Positions 14,961 through 24,255 are shown, counted from the first letter of the stretch. The stretch: DNA of 64,000 nucleotides from Shinella yambaruensis (GCF_022899355.1 NZ_JALJCK010000007.1:62001-126000), one strand, 5' to 3'. Program-made: numbers and translations. The notes: generated by a model from the letters alone, not told the origin.

Positions 14961-15905
14961 ATGCGCACTCCCCGTGCCGCATATCCCGTGACATGGCGTG
15001 TCATGGATATGCTCGAACGCCTTGCGGCGGCCGTCTGGCCATCGAGTTTCCAGCGGGGCTTGCCCTATCTCATGCTCTTGCCGGCGGTCGTTCTGGTGGG
15101 GCTTTTGGTGCTCGGCCTCGTGCAGATCGGCGATACCAGCCTGAGGGTGCTCGATACCAACACGTTCCTGATGTCGGAGGACTACACACTCGCCAATTAC
15201 CAGCGCGTGCTGACGGAGAATTTCTTCGCGACGGTCGCCGGCCGCAGCCTGATGGGCTCGCTGATCGTCACCGCGATCACGCTGCTCTTCGCCTTCCCCT
15301 ATGCCTATCTGATGGTGCGAACGCCCTCATCGGCGCTGCGCAAGTTCCTGCTGGTCGCCCTGTTCCTGCCGTTCTTCATCGGCCAGGTCGTGCGTGCCTA
15401 TGGCTGGCTCATCATCCTCGGCAACCAGGGCATGGTCAACGAGGCATTGGGGCTCGTCGGCGTGCCGCCCATGCGGCTGCTCTACAACTATCCGGCCGTG
15501 CTGTTCGGCCTCGTGCAATACATGCTGCCCTTCGCGGTGCTGATGCTGGCCCCGGCGCTGACGGCGATCCCGAACGAACTGGAGGCCGCGGCCGCCTCGC
15601 TCGGCGCCGGCTGGGTGCGCACCTTCCGCCATGTCGTGCTGCCTTTGTCCCGCCCGGGGCTGGTCGGCGCCGGCCTCGTGGTCGTCACGCTGTCGCTCAC
15701 GGACTTCGCCATCCCCGCCATCCTCGGCGGCGGCACGCAGGATTTCATCGCCAACGCGATCTACGACCAGTTCTTCCGCACCTCCGACCAGGGCCTCGGC
15801 GCGACGCTGTCGCTGATGCTCGTCGCCGTCGGCTCCATCCTCGTCGGCGTCGTCTTCATGCTGTTCGGCGCGGGCACGCTTGCCATGGGGGAGACGCGCA
15901 AATGA
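14961..15905 (+). CDS. ABC importer permease 1, PotB family
   Basis: A 314-residue inner-membrane protein with about six hydrophobic segments; the first follows a 30-residue cytoplasmic start. The EAA loop ELEAAAASLGAGWVRTF (near 208-224) contacts the ATPase. AAGAGGA precedes the ATG. It overlaps the second permease by four bases (ATGA). Confidence 0.87.
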   Translation: MRTPRAAYPVTWRVMDMLERLAAAVWPSSFQRGLPYLMLLPAVVLVGLLVLGLVQIGDTSLRVLDTNTFLMSEDYTLANYQRVLTENFFATVAGRSLMGSLIVTAITLLFAFPYAYLMVRTPSSALRKFLLVALFLPFFIGQVVRAYGWLIILGNQGMVNEALGLVGVPPMRLLYNYPAVLFGLVQYMLPFAVLMLAPALTAIPNELEAAAASLGAGWVRTFRHVVLPLSRPGLVGAGLVVVTLSLTDFAIPAILGGGTQDFIANAIYDQFFRTSDQGLGATLSLMLVAVGSILVGVVFMLFGAGTLAMGETRK

Positions 15906-16702
15906 CCGGCAGCCGCAGCAAATCCGTCGTCCTGTGGACCTTCGTCATCGCCGCGCTCCTCATGCTGTCCGCGCCCACCGTCGTGGTGCTCGGCGCGTCT
16001 TTCACCGCCGGCAACATCATCACCTTCCCGCCGGACGGGCTGTCACTGAAATGGTACGGCGCGATCGCACAGGCGAGCGATCTTAGGCAGGCTTTCGTGC
16101 GCTCGCTGATCGTCGCCACGATCTGCACGGTCGTTGCCATTCCCGTCGGCACGCTCGCCGGCATCGCGCTTGCGAAATACCGCGTGCGCTTCGCCCGCTC
16201 CATCCAGATCTACCTGCTCTTGCCCTTCACCATTCCCCTGATCGGCTCCGGCATCGGCCTGATGCTGGTGTTCGGCAATGCGGGCGTGCTCGGCAAGCTC
16301 TGGCCCGTCGGCATCGCCTGCTGCGTCATCAACCTGCCGTTCATGATCTGGGCCGTGACCGCGAGCGCCAGCAATCTCTCGCCCGATCTGGAACTGGCCG
16401 CGGCCAATTGCGGCGCGCCGCCCCTGCAGCGCTTCCTCTACATCACGCTTCCGGCGGTGCTGCCCGGCGTCATCACCGGCTCGCTCCTGATGTTCATCCT
16501 CGCGCTCAACGAGTTCCTGGTCAGCCTTCTGCTCGTCGACGCGCGGAGCGTCACGCTGCCGGTGCAGATCTACAATTCCATCCGGTCGATCATCACGCCG
16601 GACCTTGCCGCCATCTCGGTGGTCTTCATCGCCTGCGCCGCCTTCGTGATCGCTCTGCTCGATCGTCTGGTCGGCCTCGACATCTTCCTCAAATCGAAAT
16701 GA
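15902..16702 (+). CDS. ABC importer permease 2, PotC family
   Basis: A 266-residue inner-membrane protein with about six hydrophobic segments and an EAA loop LELAAANCGAPPLQRF. It begins at the ATG overlapping the stop of permease 1 and completes the ATPase, binding protein and two-permease importer. Together with the downstream dehydrogenases it suggests uptake of a small polyol, amine or sulfonate. Confidence 0.87.
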   Translation: MTGSRSKSVVLWTFVIAALLMLSAPTVVVLGASFTAGNIITFPPDGLSLKWYGAIAQASDLRQAFVRSLIVATICTVVAIPVGTLAGIALAKYRVRFARSIQIYLLLPFTIPLIGSGIGLMLVFGNAGVLGKLWPVGIACCVINLPFMIWAVTASASNLSPDLELAAANCGAPPLQRFLYITLPAVLPGVITGSLLMFILALNEFLVSLLLVDARSVTLPVQIYNSIRSIITPDLAAISVVFIACAAFVIALLDRLVGLDIFLKSK

Positions 16703-16734
16703 CCCTTGAAGGGCCAGACATCAAGGACAAGACG

Positions 16735-18063
16735 ATGACATCAGTGTCTTTCTACGAGTATGCCAAGCTCAATGCCGAGGAAAAGGCGGCCCTCCTGCGC
16801 CGGTCGGAGACGGATATTTCGAGTTTCATCGAGAAGGTCGCGCCGATCCTGGAGGCCGTACGCACCGAGGGCGACAAGGCGCTGGCGCGTTTCGGCCGCG
16901 AGCTCGACAAGGCCGCCGTGACCGAGGCCAATCTCAAGGTCACGGAAGCGGAATTCGACGCGGCCTTCAAGCTGGTCGATGCGAGCGTCGTCGAATCGAT
17001 CCAGTTCGGCATCGACAACATCCGCACCTTCCATGAGGAGCAGAAGCCGGAGGCCATGTGGCTGAAGGAGATCCGGCCGGGCGCCTTTGCCGGCGACCGC
17101 TTCACGCCCATCCGGTCGGTGGCGCTCTACGTGCCGCGCGGCAAGGGCTCCTTCCCGTCGGTGACGATGATGACCTCCGTCCCCGCGGTCGTTGCCGGCG
17201 TGCCGAACCTTGCCATCGTCACGCCGCCGGCGCCGGATGGCTCCGTCGATGCCGCGACGCTGGTCGCCGCGCGCCTCGCCGGCGTGGAAACCGTCTACAA
17301 GGTCGGCGGCGCGCAGGCGGTGGCGGCGGTCGCCTATGGCACCGAGACCGTCAAACCGGCGCTGAAGATCGTCGGGCCGGGCAGTCCGTGGGTGGTTGCC
17401 GCCAAGCGCTCGCTGGCCGGCTTCATCGATACCGGCCTTCCGGCCGGCCCCTCCGAGGTGATGATCCTTGCCGACGAAACGGTGCATGGAGGCCTCGCCG
17501 CGCTCGACCTCCTGATCGAGGCCGAGCACGGTCCGGATTCCTCGGCCTATCTCGTCACCCACAGCCGCCGCGTCGCGGAAGAAGCGCTTGCCGCCCTGCC
17601 GGACCACTGGTCGCGCATGTCGGAGCAGCGCGTCGCCTTCTCCAAGGCCGTGCTCACCGGCAGGACGGGCGGCATCGTGCTGACGAGCTCGATCGAGGAG
17701 AGCTACGCCTTCGTCAACGCCTATGCGCCGGAGCATCTCGAGCTTCTCTCGGAAGACCCCTTCATCCATCTCGGCCACATCACCGAGGCCTCGGAAATCC
17801 TGATGGGCACGCATACGCCGGTGAGCATCGCCAATTTCTCGCTCGGGCCGAACGCCGTCCTGCCGACGAGCCGCTGGGCCCGCACCTTCGGTCCGCTCTC
17901 CGTCACCGACTTCGTCAAGCGCAGCTCGATCGGCTACGTCACCGCGCCGGCCTATCCGGAATTCGCCCGGCACTCGCACAATCTGGCGGTCTACGAGGGT
18001 TTCTCCTCCCATGCGCTGGCCGTGTCGCCGCTGCGCCAGACCTACCTCAAGAAGGGCGGCTGA
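16735..18063 (+). CDS. HisD-family dehydrogenase with altered active site (sulfopropanediol 3-dehydrogenase-like)
   Basis: A 442-residue zinc/NAD dehydrogenase homologous to histidinol dehydrogenase. The catalytic Glu333-His334 pair (NAYAPEHLEL), His265 (AEHGPDSS), Asp392 (TDFVKRSS) and His426 are kept. Two positions differ from true HisD by eye: the Gln zinc ligand before AEH is Glu262, and the substrate-contact His in the GPNHVLPT motif is Ala374 (GPNAVLPT). This argues against histidinol. HisD homologues of this kind include the enzyme oxidising 2,3-dihydroxypropane-1-sulfonate to sulfolactate (HpsN). The ATG at 16735 has AAGGA upstream; one at 16699 overlaps the permease stop and would add 12 residues. 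No sulfolyase gene lies in this window. Confidence 0.82.
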   Translation: MTSVSFYEYAKLNAEEKAALLRRSETDISSFIEKVAPILEAVRTEGDKALARFGRELDKAAVTEANLKVTEAEFDAAFKLVDASVVESIQFGIDNIRTFHEEQKPEAMWLKEIRPGAFAGDRFTPIRSVALYVPRGKGSFPSVTMMTSVPAVVAGVPNLAIVTPPAPDGSVDAATLVAARLAGVETVYKVGGAQAVAAVAYGTETVKPALKIVGPGSPWVVAAKRSLAGFIDTGLPAGPSEVMILADETVHGGLAALDLLIEAEHGPDSSAYLVTHSRRVAEEALAALPDHWSRMSEQRVAFSKAVLTGRTGGIVLTSSIEESYAFVNAYAPEHLELLSEDPFIHLGHITEASEILMGTHTPVSIANFSLGPNAVLPTSRWARTFGPLSVTDFVKRSSIGYVTAPAYPEFARHSHNLAVYEGFSSHALAVSPLRQTYLKKGG

Positions 18064-18068
18064 GAACC

Positions 18069-19082
18069 ATGAAGGCGGTGCGGCTCCATGATGCGAAGGA
18101 TCTGCGGGTGGAGGCGGTGGCCCCGCTCTCCGCGCCGCCCGCCGGTTTCGTTAATCTCGCTGTCAGAGCCGCCGGCATCTGCGGCTCCGATCTTCACAAC
18201 TACCGCACCGGCCAGTGGATCACCCGCCGGCCCTCGACGGCGGGGCATGAATTCTGCGGCCGCGTGACGGCGGTCGGCGAGGGCGTTAGCCATGTCGCCG
18301 TCGGGGATGTGGTCTGTGCGGATTCCCGCGTCGGATGCGGCACCTGCCCGGCCTGCCGCAGCGGCCGCGCCAATGTCTGTGAGGCTCTCGGCTTCGTCGG
18401 CGAGGTCTGCGACGGCGGTTTTGCCGAGGCGGTGCAACTGCCCGCGCGGCTCGTGTTGCGCCACGATCCGACGCTTTCGCCGCATGTCGCCGCGATGGCC
18501 GAACCGCTGGCGGTGGCGCTGCATGCCGTGCGCCGGCTGGCCGCCCCGGCCGGCGAACCGGTGCTCGTCGTCGGCTGCGGCACGATCGGCGGGCTGAGCG
18601 CGCTGCTTCTCTCGCGCCTTCATGACGGCCCGCTCCTCCTCGCCGATCTCAACCCCGAGAAGGCTGCGCTGGTGAAGGTTGTTGCGGACGGCACGGTGGT
18701 CGCTCTCGAACGGGAGGCCCTCGATGCGGCGCTTTCCGGCCGGCGCCTGCGCTACGCACTCGACGCGACCGGCAGCATCCGGGCCATTGCGGGGACGCTT
18801 GACCTCCTCTCGGGTGGTGGCGCGCTTGCCCTCGTCGGCATCGGCCACGGCAAGCTCGATCTCGACCCCAACCTTCTCGTCGAGCGGGAAATCGCGCTGA
18901 TCGGTTGCCATGCCTTTGCGGACGAACTGGCCGAGGCGGTCGGACTGCTTCCCGAACTCGCCCCGGCTCTTGAGCAGTTGATCGAGGTCCTGCCGGGACT
19001 CGACGCGGTGCCGGCAGCCTATGAGCGGCTTTTACGGGGCGAAAGCCGCGCACTGAAGACGATCGTCGCGGTGGCGGATTAG
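18069..19082 (+). CDS. Zinc-dependent alcohol dehydrogenase, L-idonate/sorbitol dehydrogenase-like
   Basis: A 337-residue medium-chain dehydrogenase. Catalytic zinc ligands Cys38, His60 and Glu61 are visible (GICGSDLHNY, TAGHEFCG), and structural zinc is held by Cys90, Cys93, Cys96 and Cys104. A Rossmann motif VVGCGTIGG lies near 171-179. It starts six bases after the HisD-like stop, in the same operon. It should oxidise a secondary alcohol of a polyol-like substrate; with the SDR at 11602 it may interconvert stereoisomers ahead of the HisD-like enzyme (inference). Confidence 0.86.
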   Translation: MKAVRLHDAKDLRVEAVAPLSAPPAGFVNLAVRAAGICGSDLHNYRTGQWITRRPSTAGHEFCGRVTAVGEGVSHVAVGDVVCADSRVGCGTCPACRSGRANVCEALGFVGEVCDGGFAEAVQLPARLVLRHDPTLSPHVAAMAEPLAVALHAVRRLAAPAGEPVLVVGCGTIGGLSALLLSRLHDGPLLLADLNPEKAALVKVVADGTVVALEREALDAALSGRRLRYALDATGSIRAIAGTLDLLSGGGALALVGIGHGKLDLDPNLLVEREIALIGCHAFADELAEAVGLLPELAPALEQLIEVLPGLDAVPAAYERLLRGESRALKTIVAVAD

Positions 19083-19134
19083 CCGCCGCGTCATTCCGGA
19101 TGCCGGCCCTGTCTGCCGGTGGAGACAGTGAACC

Positions 19135-19866
19135 ATGAACACGCTTTCGGATTCCGCATCGCCGCTTTACGAGAAGGTCAAGGATTTCGTCCTCGGCAAT
19201 ATCGGCAGCGGCAAATGGAGCCGCAACAGCCGGCTTCCCTCGGAAAACGAGCTCGTCTCCACCCTCGGCGTCTCGCGCATGACCGTGCACCGGGCGTTGC
19301 GGGAGCTCACCTCGGAGGGGCACCTGCGCCGCATCCAGGGCGTCGGCACCTTCGTCGCGCCGCCGAAGCCGCAATCGACGCTGATCGAGATCAGCAACAT
19401 CATCACCGAGATCAAGGCGCGCGGCAGCCGCCACCGGGCCGAGGTGGTCGTGCTCGAGCGCATCAGGCGGCCGGAGCCGGAGCTGCTGCTCGCTTTCGAG
19501 TTCGAGACCCTGAGGCCTGTCGATCATTCCGTGGTGATCCATTTCGAGAACGACCTGCCCGTCCAGCTCGAGGAGCGCTATGTCAATCCGGACCTCGTCT
19601 CCGGCTATGTCGAGCAAGATTTCAGCGTCACGGCCACATATGATTACCTCCAGACCGCAACGCCGCTGACCGAGGTCGAACACCTCATCAGCGCCCTGCC
19701 GGCGGGCGAGGACAATGCACGCCTCCTGCAAATCCGTCCCGGCGACTGCTGCCTCGTCCTGCACCGCAAGACCTGGACGGGGCAGGTCGTCGCCACCGTC
19801 AACACGCTGACCTATGTCGGCAGCCGCTATTCGCTCGGCAGCCGCTACCTGCACGGCAGCAAATGA
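19135..19866 (+). CDS. GntR-family repressor, HutC subfamily
   Basis: A 243-residue regulator. Residues about 8-75 are the winged helix (RLPSENELVSTLGVSRMTVH, then GVGTFVAPPK), and residues 90-238 are a UTRA effector domain. Both halves match the histidine-utilisation repressor HutC closely (FENDLPVQLEERYVNP, TATPLTEVEH). HutC senses urocanate, yet no hut enzymes lie nearby, so this copy probably reads an intermediate of the local pathway. Matching boxes at 11533-11550 and 12498-12515 are its likely operators, controlling the SDR/hisC spacer and the importer operon. Confidence 0.87.
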   Translation: MNTLSDSASPLYEKVKDFVLGNIGSGKWSRNSRLPSENELVSTLGVSRMTVHRALRELTSEGHLRRIQGVGTFVAPPKPQSTLIEISNIITEIKARGSRHRAEVVVLERIRRPEPELLLAFEFETLRPVDHSVVIHFENDLPVQLEERYVNPDLVSGYVEQDFSVTATYDYLQTATPLTEVEHLISALPAGEDNARLLQIRPGDCCLVLHRKTWTGQVVATVNTLTYVGSRYSLGSRYLHGSK

Positions 19867-19891
19867 TCCTCGTCCATCCGGAAAGAATGCC

Positions 19892-21184
19892 ATGACCCAG
19901 CCCACCAGCCGCACGGCGGAAATCAGGACGCTCGCGAAAGCCGGGGGCGGGGAGGCGGAGCGGCTTCTGGCCGACCTGCTGTGCGATCTCTTTGCGGTCG
20001 AGGCACGCAACGTGGCGATCAACCACGACCAGTACAGCCTCAATTCGCTGAACGGTTTCTTCGAGACCGATGATGGCGCCTTCTTCTTCAAGTTCCATCA
20101 GGAAGAGGGCGAGGAGGCGATGAGCGGCGAATATTATCGCGCCGACATCCTGGCCAAGGCCGGGCTCCCGGTGGACCAGCCGCTCCTGATGTCGGTGCTG
20201 CCGGGCGAGCAGATCCTCGTCTATCGCCGCCGCACCGACCCGCGCTTCTCCGACGTGCTGCGGGCCTTGGACATGACGGACGATGCCGAAGCGCGCGAAA
20301 AGGCCGTCGCGGCCGAGCGCGTGCTGAGCGAGGCCGTGCTGAAGGTCTATCTCGACACGCTGCATCCGGTGAGCGCCGCCGAGGTGGCGGCCGAGCCGAT
20401 CCACCGCCTGTTCTACGAACGCCTGATCGATCCGCCGGCTGGCGCCTATCCGGGCGGGCGGCTTTCGCGATTCTATGTCGGTGAGGACTTCGCCTTTCCC
20501 GGCCTCACGCTCGGCTGGGACCGGCTTTCGCGCTGCCGCTTCGTCGTCAACGGCATCGAATACAAGGATGGTATCGGCGCGCTTTTCGATGCCGCGCACG
20601 AGCGGCTTGCACCGGCGCGCCTTGCGGATGCCGGCGGTGTCGTCGCCCATGGCGATGCCCACAACGCCAACGTCTGGTACGAGGAGCGCGAGGGTTCCGC
20701 ACGCCTTGCCTTCTTCGACCCGGCCTTTGCCGGCGAGAACATCCCGACGCTTCTCGCCGAGGTGAAGACGACCTTCCACAACATTCTCGCCCATCCCTTC
20801 TGGCTGTACGATCCCGCCGTGGCGGCGGAGCGGTACGAGGCCAGCGCGCGTCTTGAGGGGGACCGGCTGCACGTCACGATGGATTTCGAACCGAGCCGGG
20901 TCCGGCGGGCGCTGCTGGAGGTGAAGGCCGAGGCCCTGTGGCGTCCGCTGCTGGCGGCCCTGAAGGCACGGGACATGCTGCCTGCCGACTGGCGGCGGGT
21001 CGTCCGGCTCGGCCTCTTCCTCTGCCCGACGCTCGTCATGAACCTGCGTGCCGGAGCGACGAGCCACAATCCCGTCTCCTCGCTCATCGGCCTGTCCATC
21101 GCGGTGATGGCCGGCAGCGAGCCAGTGGCGGGTGAGGATGCGGTCACCCGCTTCCTCGACGCGATCGACCCCGGCAGGGGCTGA
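19892..21184 (+). CDS. APH/choline-kinase-fold phosphotransferase, substrate unknown
   Basis: A 430-residue protein whose C-terminal half has the kinase motifs of the aminoglycoside phosphotransferase fold: AHGDAHNANVWY (His253, Asp255, Asn260) and the metal-binding Asp276 in AFFDPAFAG. The N-terminal part lacks an obvious glycine-rich loop but has FFFKFHQ near 64-70, which may supply the ATP-contact Lys67. Start ATG 19892 has GGAAAG upstream. It sits between the HutC-type regulator and the FMN dehydrogenase, with one base between its stop and the next start. It probably phosphorylates a small alcohol made or imported by this pathway; the substrate cannot be read from sequence. Confidence 0.65.
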   Translation: MTQPTSRTAEIRTLAKAGGGEAERLLADLLCDLFAVEARNVAINHDQYSLNSLNGFFETDDGAFFFKFHQEEGEEAMSGEYYRADILAKAGLPVDQPLLMSVLPGEQILVYRRRTDPRFSDVLRALDMTDDAEAREKAVAAERVLSEAVLKVYLDTLHPVSAAEVAAEPIHRLFYERLIDPPAGAYPGGRLSRFYVGEDFAFPGLTLGWDRLSRCRFVVNGIEYKDGIGALFDAAHERLAPARLADAGGVVAHGDAHNANVWYEEREGSARLAFFDPAFAGENIPTLLAEVKTTFHNILAHPFWLYDPAVAAERYEASARLEGDRLHVTMDFEPSRVRRALLEVKAEALWRPLLAALKARDMLPADWRRVVRLGLFLCPTLVMNLRAGATSHNPVSSLIGLSIAVMAGSEPVAGEDAVTRFLDAIDPGRG

Positions 21185-21185
21185 G

Positions 21186-22343
21186 ATGGCCCCGGTCAAT
21201 ATCCACGATTTTCGCGATCTCGCCCGCCGGCGCCTGCCGAAGATCTTCTTCGACTACATCGACGGCGGATCGTTCGAGGAGGAGACCATGCGGGCGAACC
21301 GGTCGGATTTCGCCCGATTCGGCCTGCGCCAGACCGTGCTGGCGGACGCCGGCCCACAGGATCTTTCGACCGCCTATCTCGGACGTCGCCATCCCCTGCC
21401 GTTCATGCTGGGGCCGGTCGGGTTCCTCGGGCTCTATTCCGGTCGCGGCGAGGAGAAGGCGGTGCGCGCCGCCCATGCCGCGGGCATCCCCTTCTGCCTG
21501 TCGACCTTCTCGATCGCCTCGCTGGCCGATCTTCGCGCGGTGACAGGCGGGCCGCTGCATTTCCAGCTCTATGTGCTGGAGGATCGCTCGCTCTCGGAGG
21601 AGTTCCTTGCGGCGGCCGAACAGGCCGGCGTCGACACCCTGTTCGTCACGGTCGACACGGCCATTACCGGCATTCGCGAACGGGATGTGCGCAACGGTTT
21701 CCGCTCCTTGATGCGGGTGACGCCGGGGCTTCTGGCGCGGCTCGCGCTGAAGCCGCGCTGGCTTGCCGACGTGGCGCTCGGCGGCATGCCGTCGGTGCGG
21801 GCGATCGAGCACCGTCCGGATTTCGGCCGCGGCGCCCTGGAACAGGCGGCCAACCTGTCGCGTCGCATCGACAAGACCCTGTCCTGGAAGGACGTCGCCT
21901 GGCTGCGCGAGCGCTGGACCGGAAAACTCGTCGTCAAGGGCGTCCTTGCGCCGGAGGATGCCGTGACCGCACGGACGCTTGGCTGCGACGGGGTGGTGAT
22001 CTCCAATCACGGCGGCCGCCAGCTCGATGGCGCGTCGAGCACCATCGGCGCGCTTCCGGCGATCCGGGCCGCCGTCGGCCCGGATTTCTGCCTCATGCTG
22101 GACGGTGGCATCCGCCGCGGCACGGATATTCTCAAGGCGGTCGGCCTCGGCGCCGACGGCGTGATGCTCGGCCGGGCCTATGCCTACGGCCTTGCGGCGG
22201 CAGGCGAGGCCGGCGTCTCCGAGGTGATCGCGATCCTGACACGGGAAATCTCGATCAGCCTCGCCCTGATGGGCATTGCCTCGATCGATGAGCTCAAGGC
22301 CGCTGGTGGCGCCGCCGTGCGGTACAAGGGCAACGCGACCTGA
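21186..22343 (+). CDS. FMN-dependent 2-hydroxyacid dehydrogenase (lactate oxidase/LldD family)
   Basis: A 385-residue TIM-barrel flavoenzyme. The catalytic His275 and Arg278 lie in VISNHGGRQLDG, the FMN-phosphate loop in LDGGIRRGTDILKA, and the N-terminal YIDGGSFEE replaces the usual YxxGGA. It oxidises an L-2-hydroxyacid to a 2-oxoacid, passing electrons to quinone or oxygen. In the context of the module it may oxidise the hydroxyacid made by the HisD-like enzyme (for example sulfolactate to sulfopyruvate); that is inference. Last gene of the plus-strand operon. Confidence 0.87.
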   Translation: MAPVNIHDFRDLARRRLPKIFFDYIDGGSFEEETMRANRSDFARFGLRQTVLADAGPQDLSTAYLGRRHPLPFMLGPVGFLGLYSGRGEEKAVRAAHAAGIPFCLSTFSIASLADLRAVTGGPLHFQLYVLEDRSLSEEFLAAAEQAGVDTLFVTVDTAITGIRERDVRNGFRSLMRVTPGLLARLALKPRWLADVALGGMPSVRAIEHRPDFGRGALEQAANLSRRIDKTLSWKDVAWLRERWTGKLVVKGVLAPEDAVTARTLGCDGVVISNHGGRQLDGASSTIGALPAIRAAVGPDFCLMLDGGIRRGTDILKAVGLGADGVMLGRAYAYGLAAAGEAGVSEVIAILTREISISLALMGIASIDELKAAGGAAVRYKGNAT

Positions 22344-22351
22344 CCAGGGAT

Positions 22352-22375
22352 GGCGGTGGTCCGCCGGTGGTTTTT
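22352..22375 (+). terminator. Possible rho-independent terminator; rest of gap 22376-22623 empty
   Basis: GGCGG (22352-22356), loop TGGT and CCGCC (22361-22365), followed after five bases by TTTTT (22371-22375), lie right after the FMN dehydrogenase stop. The stem is short. The rest of the 280-base convergent gap has atypical, non-coding-looking sequence in which I recognise nothing; it could hold remains of a rearrangement. Confidence 0.4.
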
Positions 22376-22623
22376 CGCTGTTCCGGTTTCCGGCATGTTC
22401 GAGCGGGCCTGCCATGCCATCAATGGTTGCGTAGACCATGCGCCGGGTCAAACCCACACGAATCCCCGTCCCGGCGGCTCCTCGATCTCAAGGGTCTGCA
22501 CCTCTTGAGCAGCTTGCCCGCTGGCGTACTATGGTCGGCGGTTTGGTTCCGGCCGGTTGACCTGATCCCCGAATTCCCTTGAGGTTTCGGGGGCCAGAGC
22601 ACTCGCGCCACTGATCCAGGCGA

Positions 22624-24228
22624 CTAGCCTGCATTCAAGAAAGGAACATTCTCGCGCAGATGGATGACCGTCGGGCCGTCTGCAGTGAAGGCGATCCTTA
22701 CCGCGGCTTCCAGTTCCTCGAAGCTTTTCGGCTCGGCGGTCTGGCAGCCATAGGCCTCGGCGAGCTTCACGAAATCCGGATTGTGCTGGTTGACGCCGAT
22801 GGTCGGGATGTCGCGGGCGAGCATGCCGTCGCGGATCTGGGCGAGGCTGTCGTTGTTCCACAGGATGATGGCGAGCGGCAGCCTGTTCTCCACCGCCGTG
22901 CCGAGTTCCTGAAGCGTGAACTGGAAGCCGCCGTCGCCGACGATGACGGCGACGGGCGTCTTGGGGCTTGCGATCTTGCCGCCGATCGCCGCGGGTAGCG
23001 CATAGCCCAGCGTGCCGAAACCGGCCGGGAAATGCCAGGTGCGCGGCAGGGCGCTGCGATAGAAGGCGTAGCCGGTGTAGGCGAGCTGCGTCATGTCGGT
23101 GTAGACGACGCCGTCGTCGGGTATGGCGTTGCGCAGGCTGTCGAGCACGCGCACGTGCTTCTGTTCGAGCGGCGTCAGCGCGGTGCGTTCGGCGGCGCGC
23201 AGTTCGGCGATGGCGTTGGAATTCCTGAAGCCCTCGGCCGGCGCGACCTTTTCGACGATGGCCGCCAGCGCCAGTTTCGAATCCGCCTCCATGGCGACGT
23301 CCACGTCGTAGTCGCGCACCAGCGTCGCCGGGTCGATGTCGATGCGGATCAGCCTGCCGTCCATGGGCAGCGGGCCGTCGAGCCAGATGTCGGGTTCCGC
23401 AAGCTCGGTGCCGACGAGCAGCACGGCATCCGCCTCGCGCACGAAAGCCTGGGTCACGCCGCGGTCAACCGTCACCTCCAGCGCAAGCGGATGGTCGTCG
23501 GGCAGGATGCCCTTGGCCGCGATGGTCGGAACCACCGCCGCGCCGACCTTCTCCGCCAGCGCCTTGACCTCGGCGGCGGCCGAGACCGCGCCGCCGCCGG
23601 CAAGGATCACCGGCCGTCTGGCGGCATCGAGGATGGCGGCGGCGGCCTCGACCTGCGCGGCGTCGGGCGCGCGGCGGCGGGCGGTGGTGCGTCGGCTCGC
23701 CGGCTTGTCGTCCGGCGCCTTGAAGACATCGAGCGGGATGGAGAGATGGACGGGGCGCGGGCGGCCGCTGTCGAAGAGCGCGAAGGCGCGGGCGATGTAT
23801 TCGCGCACCTGTTCGGGGCTGCCCGCCGTTTCGGAGAAGGCGGTGAGGGGACGGGTGACGGCGGACTGGTCGGTGATCTCGTGCAGCGTGCCGCGGCCCA
23901 TGCCGAGATCCTTGTTGGCGGCGACGGAGGTGATGACGAGCATCGGCACGCTGTCGGAATAGGCCTGGCCGATCGGCGTTGCGGCATTGGTGACGCCGGG
24001 GCCGGAGATCAGGATGCAGACGCCCGGCTTGCCCGACATTCGGGCATAGCCGTCGGCCATGAAGCCGGCGCCCTGTTCGTGGCGCACGCCGATATGGCGG
24101 ATTCCGGCGGCCTCCATGCCGCGATAGGCTTCGAGCGTGTGCACGCCCGGCATGCCGAAGACGGTGTCGACGCCATAGGCCTTCAGGATCTGCATCAGGC
24201 GGCTGCCGCAGGAAATGGTCTCGTTCAT
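22624..24228 (-). CDS. ThDP-dependent 2-oxoacid decarboxylase, 5-guanidino-2-oxopentanoate decarboxylase-like
   Basis: A 534-residue enzyme of the acetolactate-synthase-like family. The N-terminal PYR domain has GMPGVHTLEAYRG and catalytic Glu51 in RHEQGAGFMADGYAR; a central domain follows; the PP domain holds the ThDP/metal motif VGDGGFQFTLQELGTAV ending LWNND. The GVHT start and RHEQGAGFMADGYAR pattern match proteins named 5-guanidino-2-oxopentanoate decarboxylase (AruI). It would turn a 2-oxoacid into an aldehyde. Last gene of the eight-gene minus-strand operon. Guanidino substrates fit the polyamine-type importer, but this is not proven. Confidence 0.8.
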   Translation of the reverse strand: MNETISCGSRLMQILKAYGVDTVFGMPGVHTLEAYRGMEAAGIRHIGVRHEQGAGFMADGYARMSGKPGVCILISGPGVTNAATPIGQAYSDSVPMLVITSVAANKDLGMGRGTLHEITDQSAVTRPLTAFSETAGSPEQVREYIARAFALFDSGRPRPVHLSIPLDVFKAPDDKPASRRTTARRRAPDAAQVEAAAAILDAARRPVILAGGGAVSAAAEVKALAEKVGAAVVPTIAAKGILPDDHPLALEVTVDRGVTQAFVREADAVLLVGTELAEPDIWLDGPLPMDGRLIRIDIDPATLVRDYDVDVAMEADSKLALAAIVEKVAPAEGFRNSNAIAELRAAERTALTPLEQKHVRVLDSLRNAIPDDGVVYTDMTQLAYTGYAFYRSALPRTWHFPAGFGTLGYALPAAIGGKIASPKTPVAVIVGDGGFQFTLQELGTAVENRLPLAIILWNNDSLAQIRDGMLARDIPTIGVNQHNPDFVKLAEAYGCQTAEPKSFEELEAAVRIAFTADGPTVIHLRENVPFLNAG

Positions 24229-24255
24229 GGCAAGTGTCCGTTCGGAAAATCGATG

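Noticed and set aside
16735-18063. True histidine biosynthesis hisD together with hisC at 10344
   Set aside because: The HisD-like protein lacks two histidinol-specific residues, the genes lie in different transcripts with importers and no other his genes are present.
22376-22623. Possible insertion-sequence remnant
   Set aside because: The DNA looks unlike its neighbours, but no inverted repeats, target duplication or transposase motif could be found.
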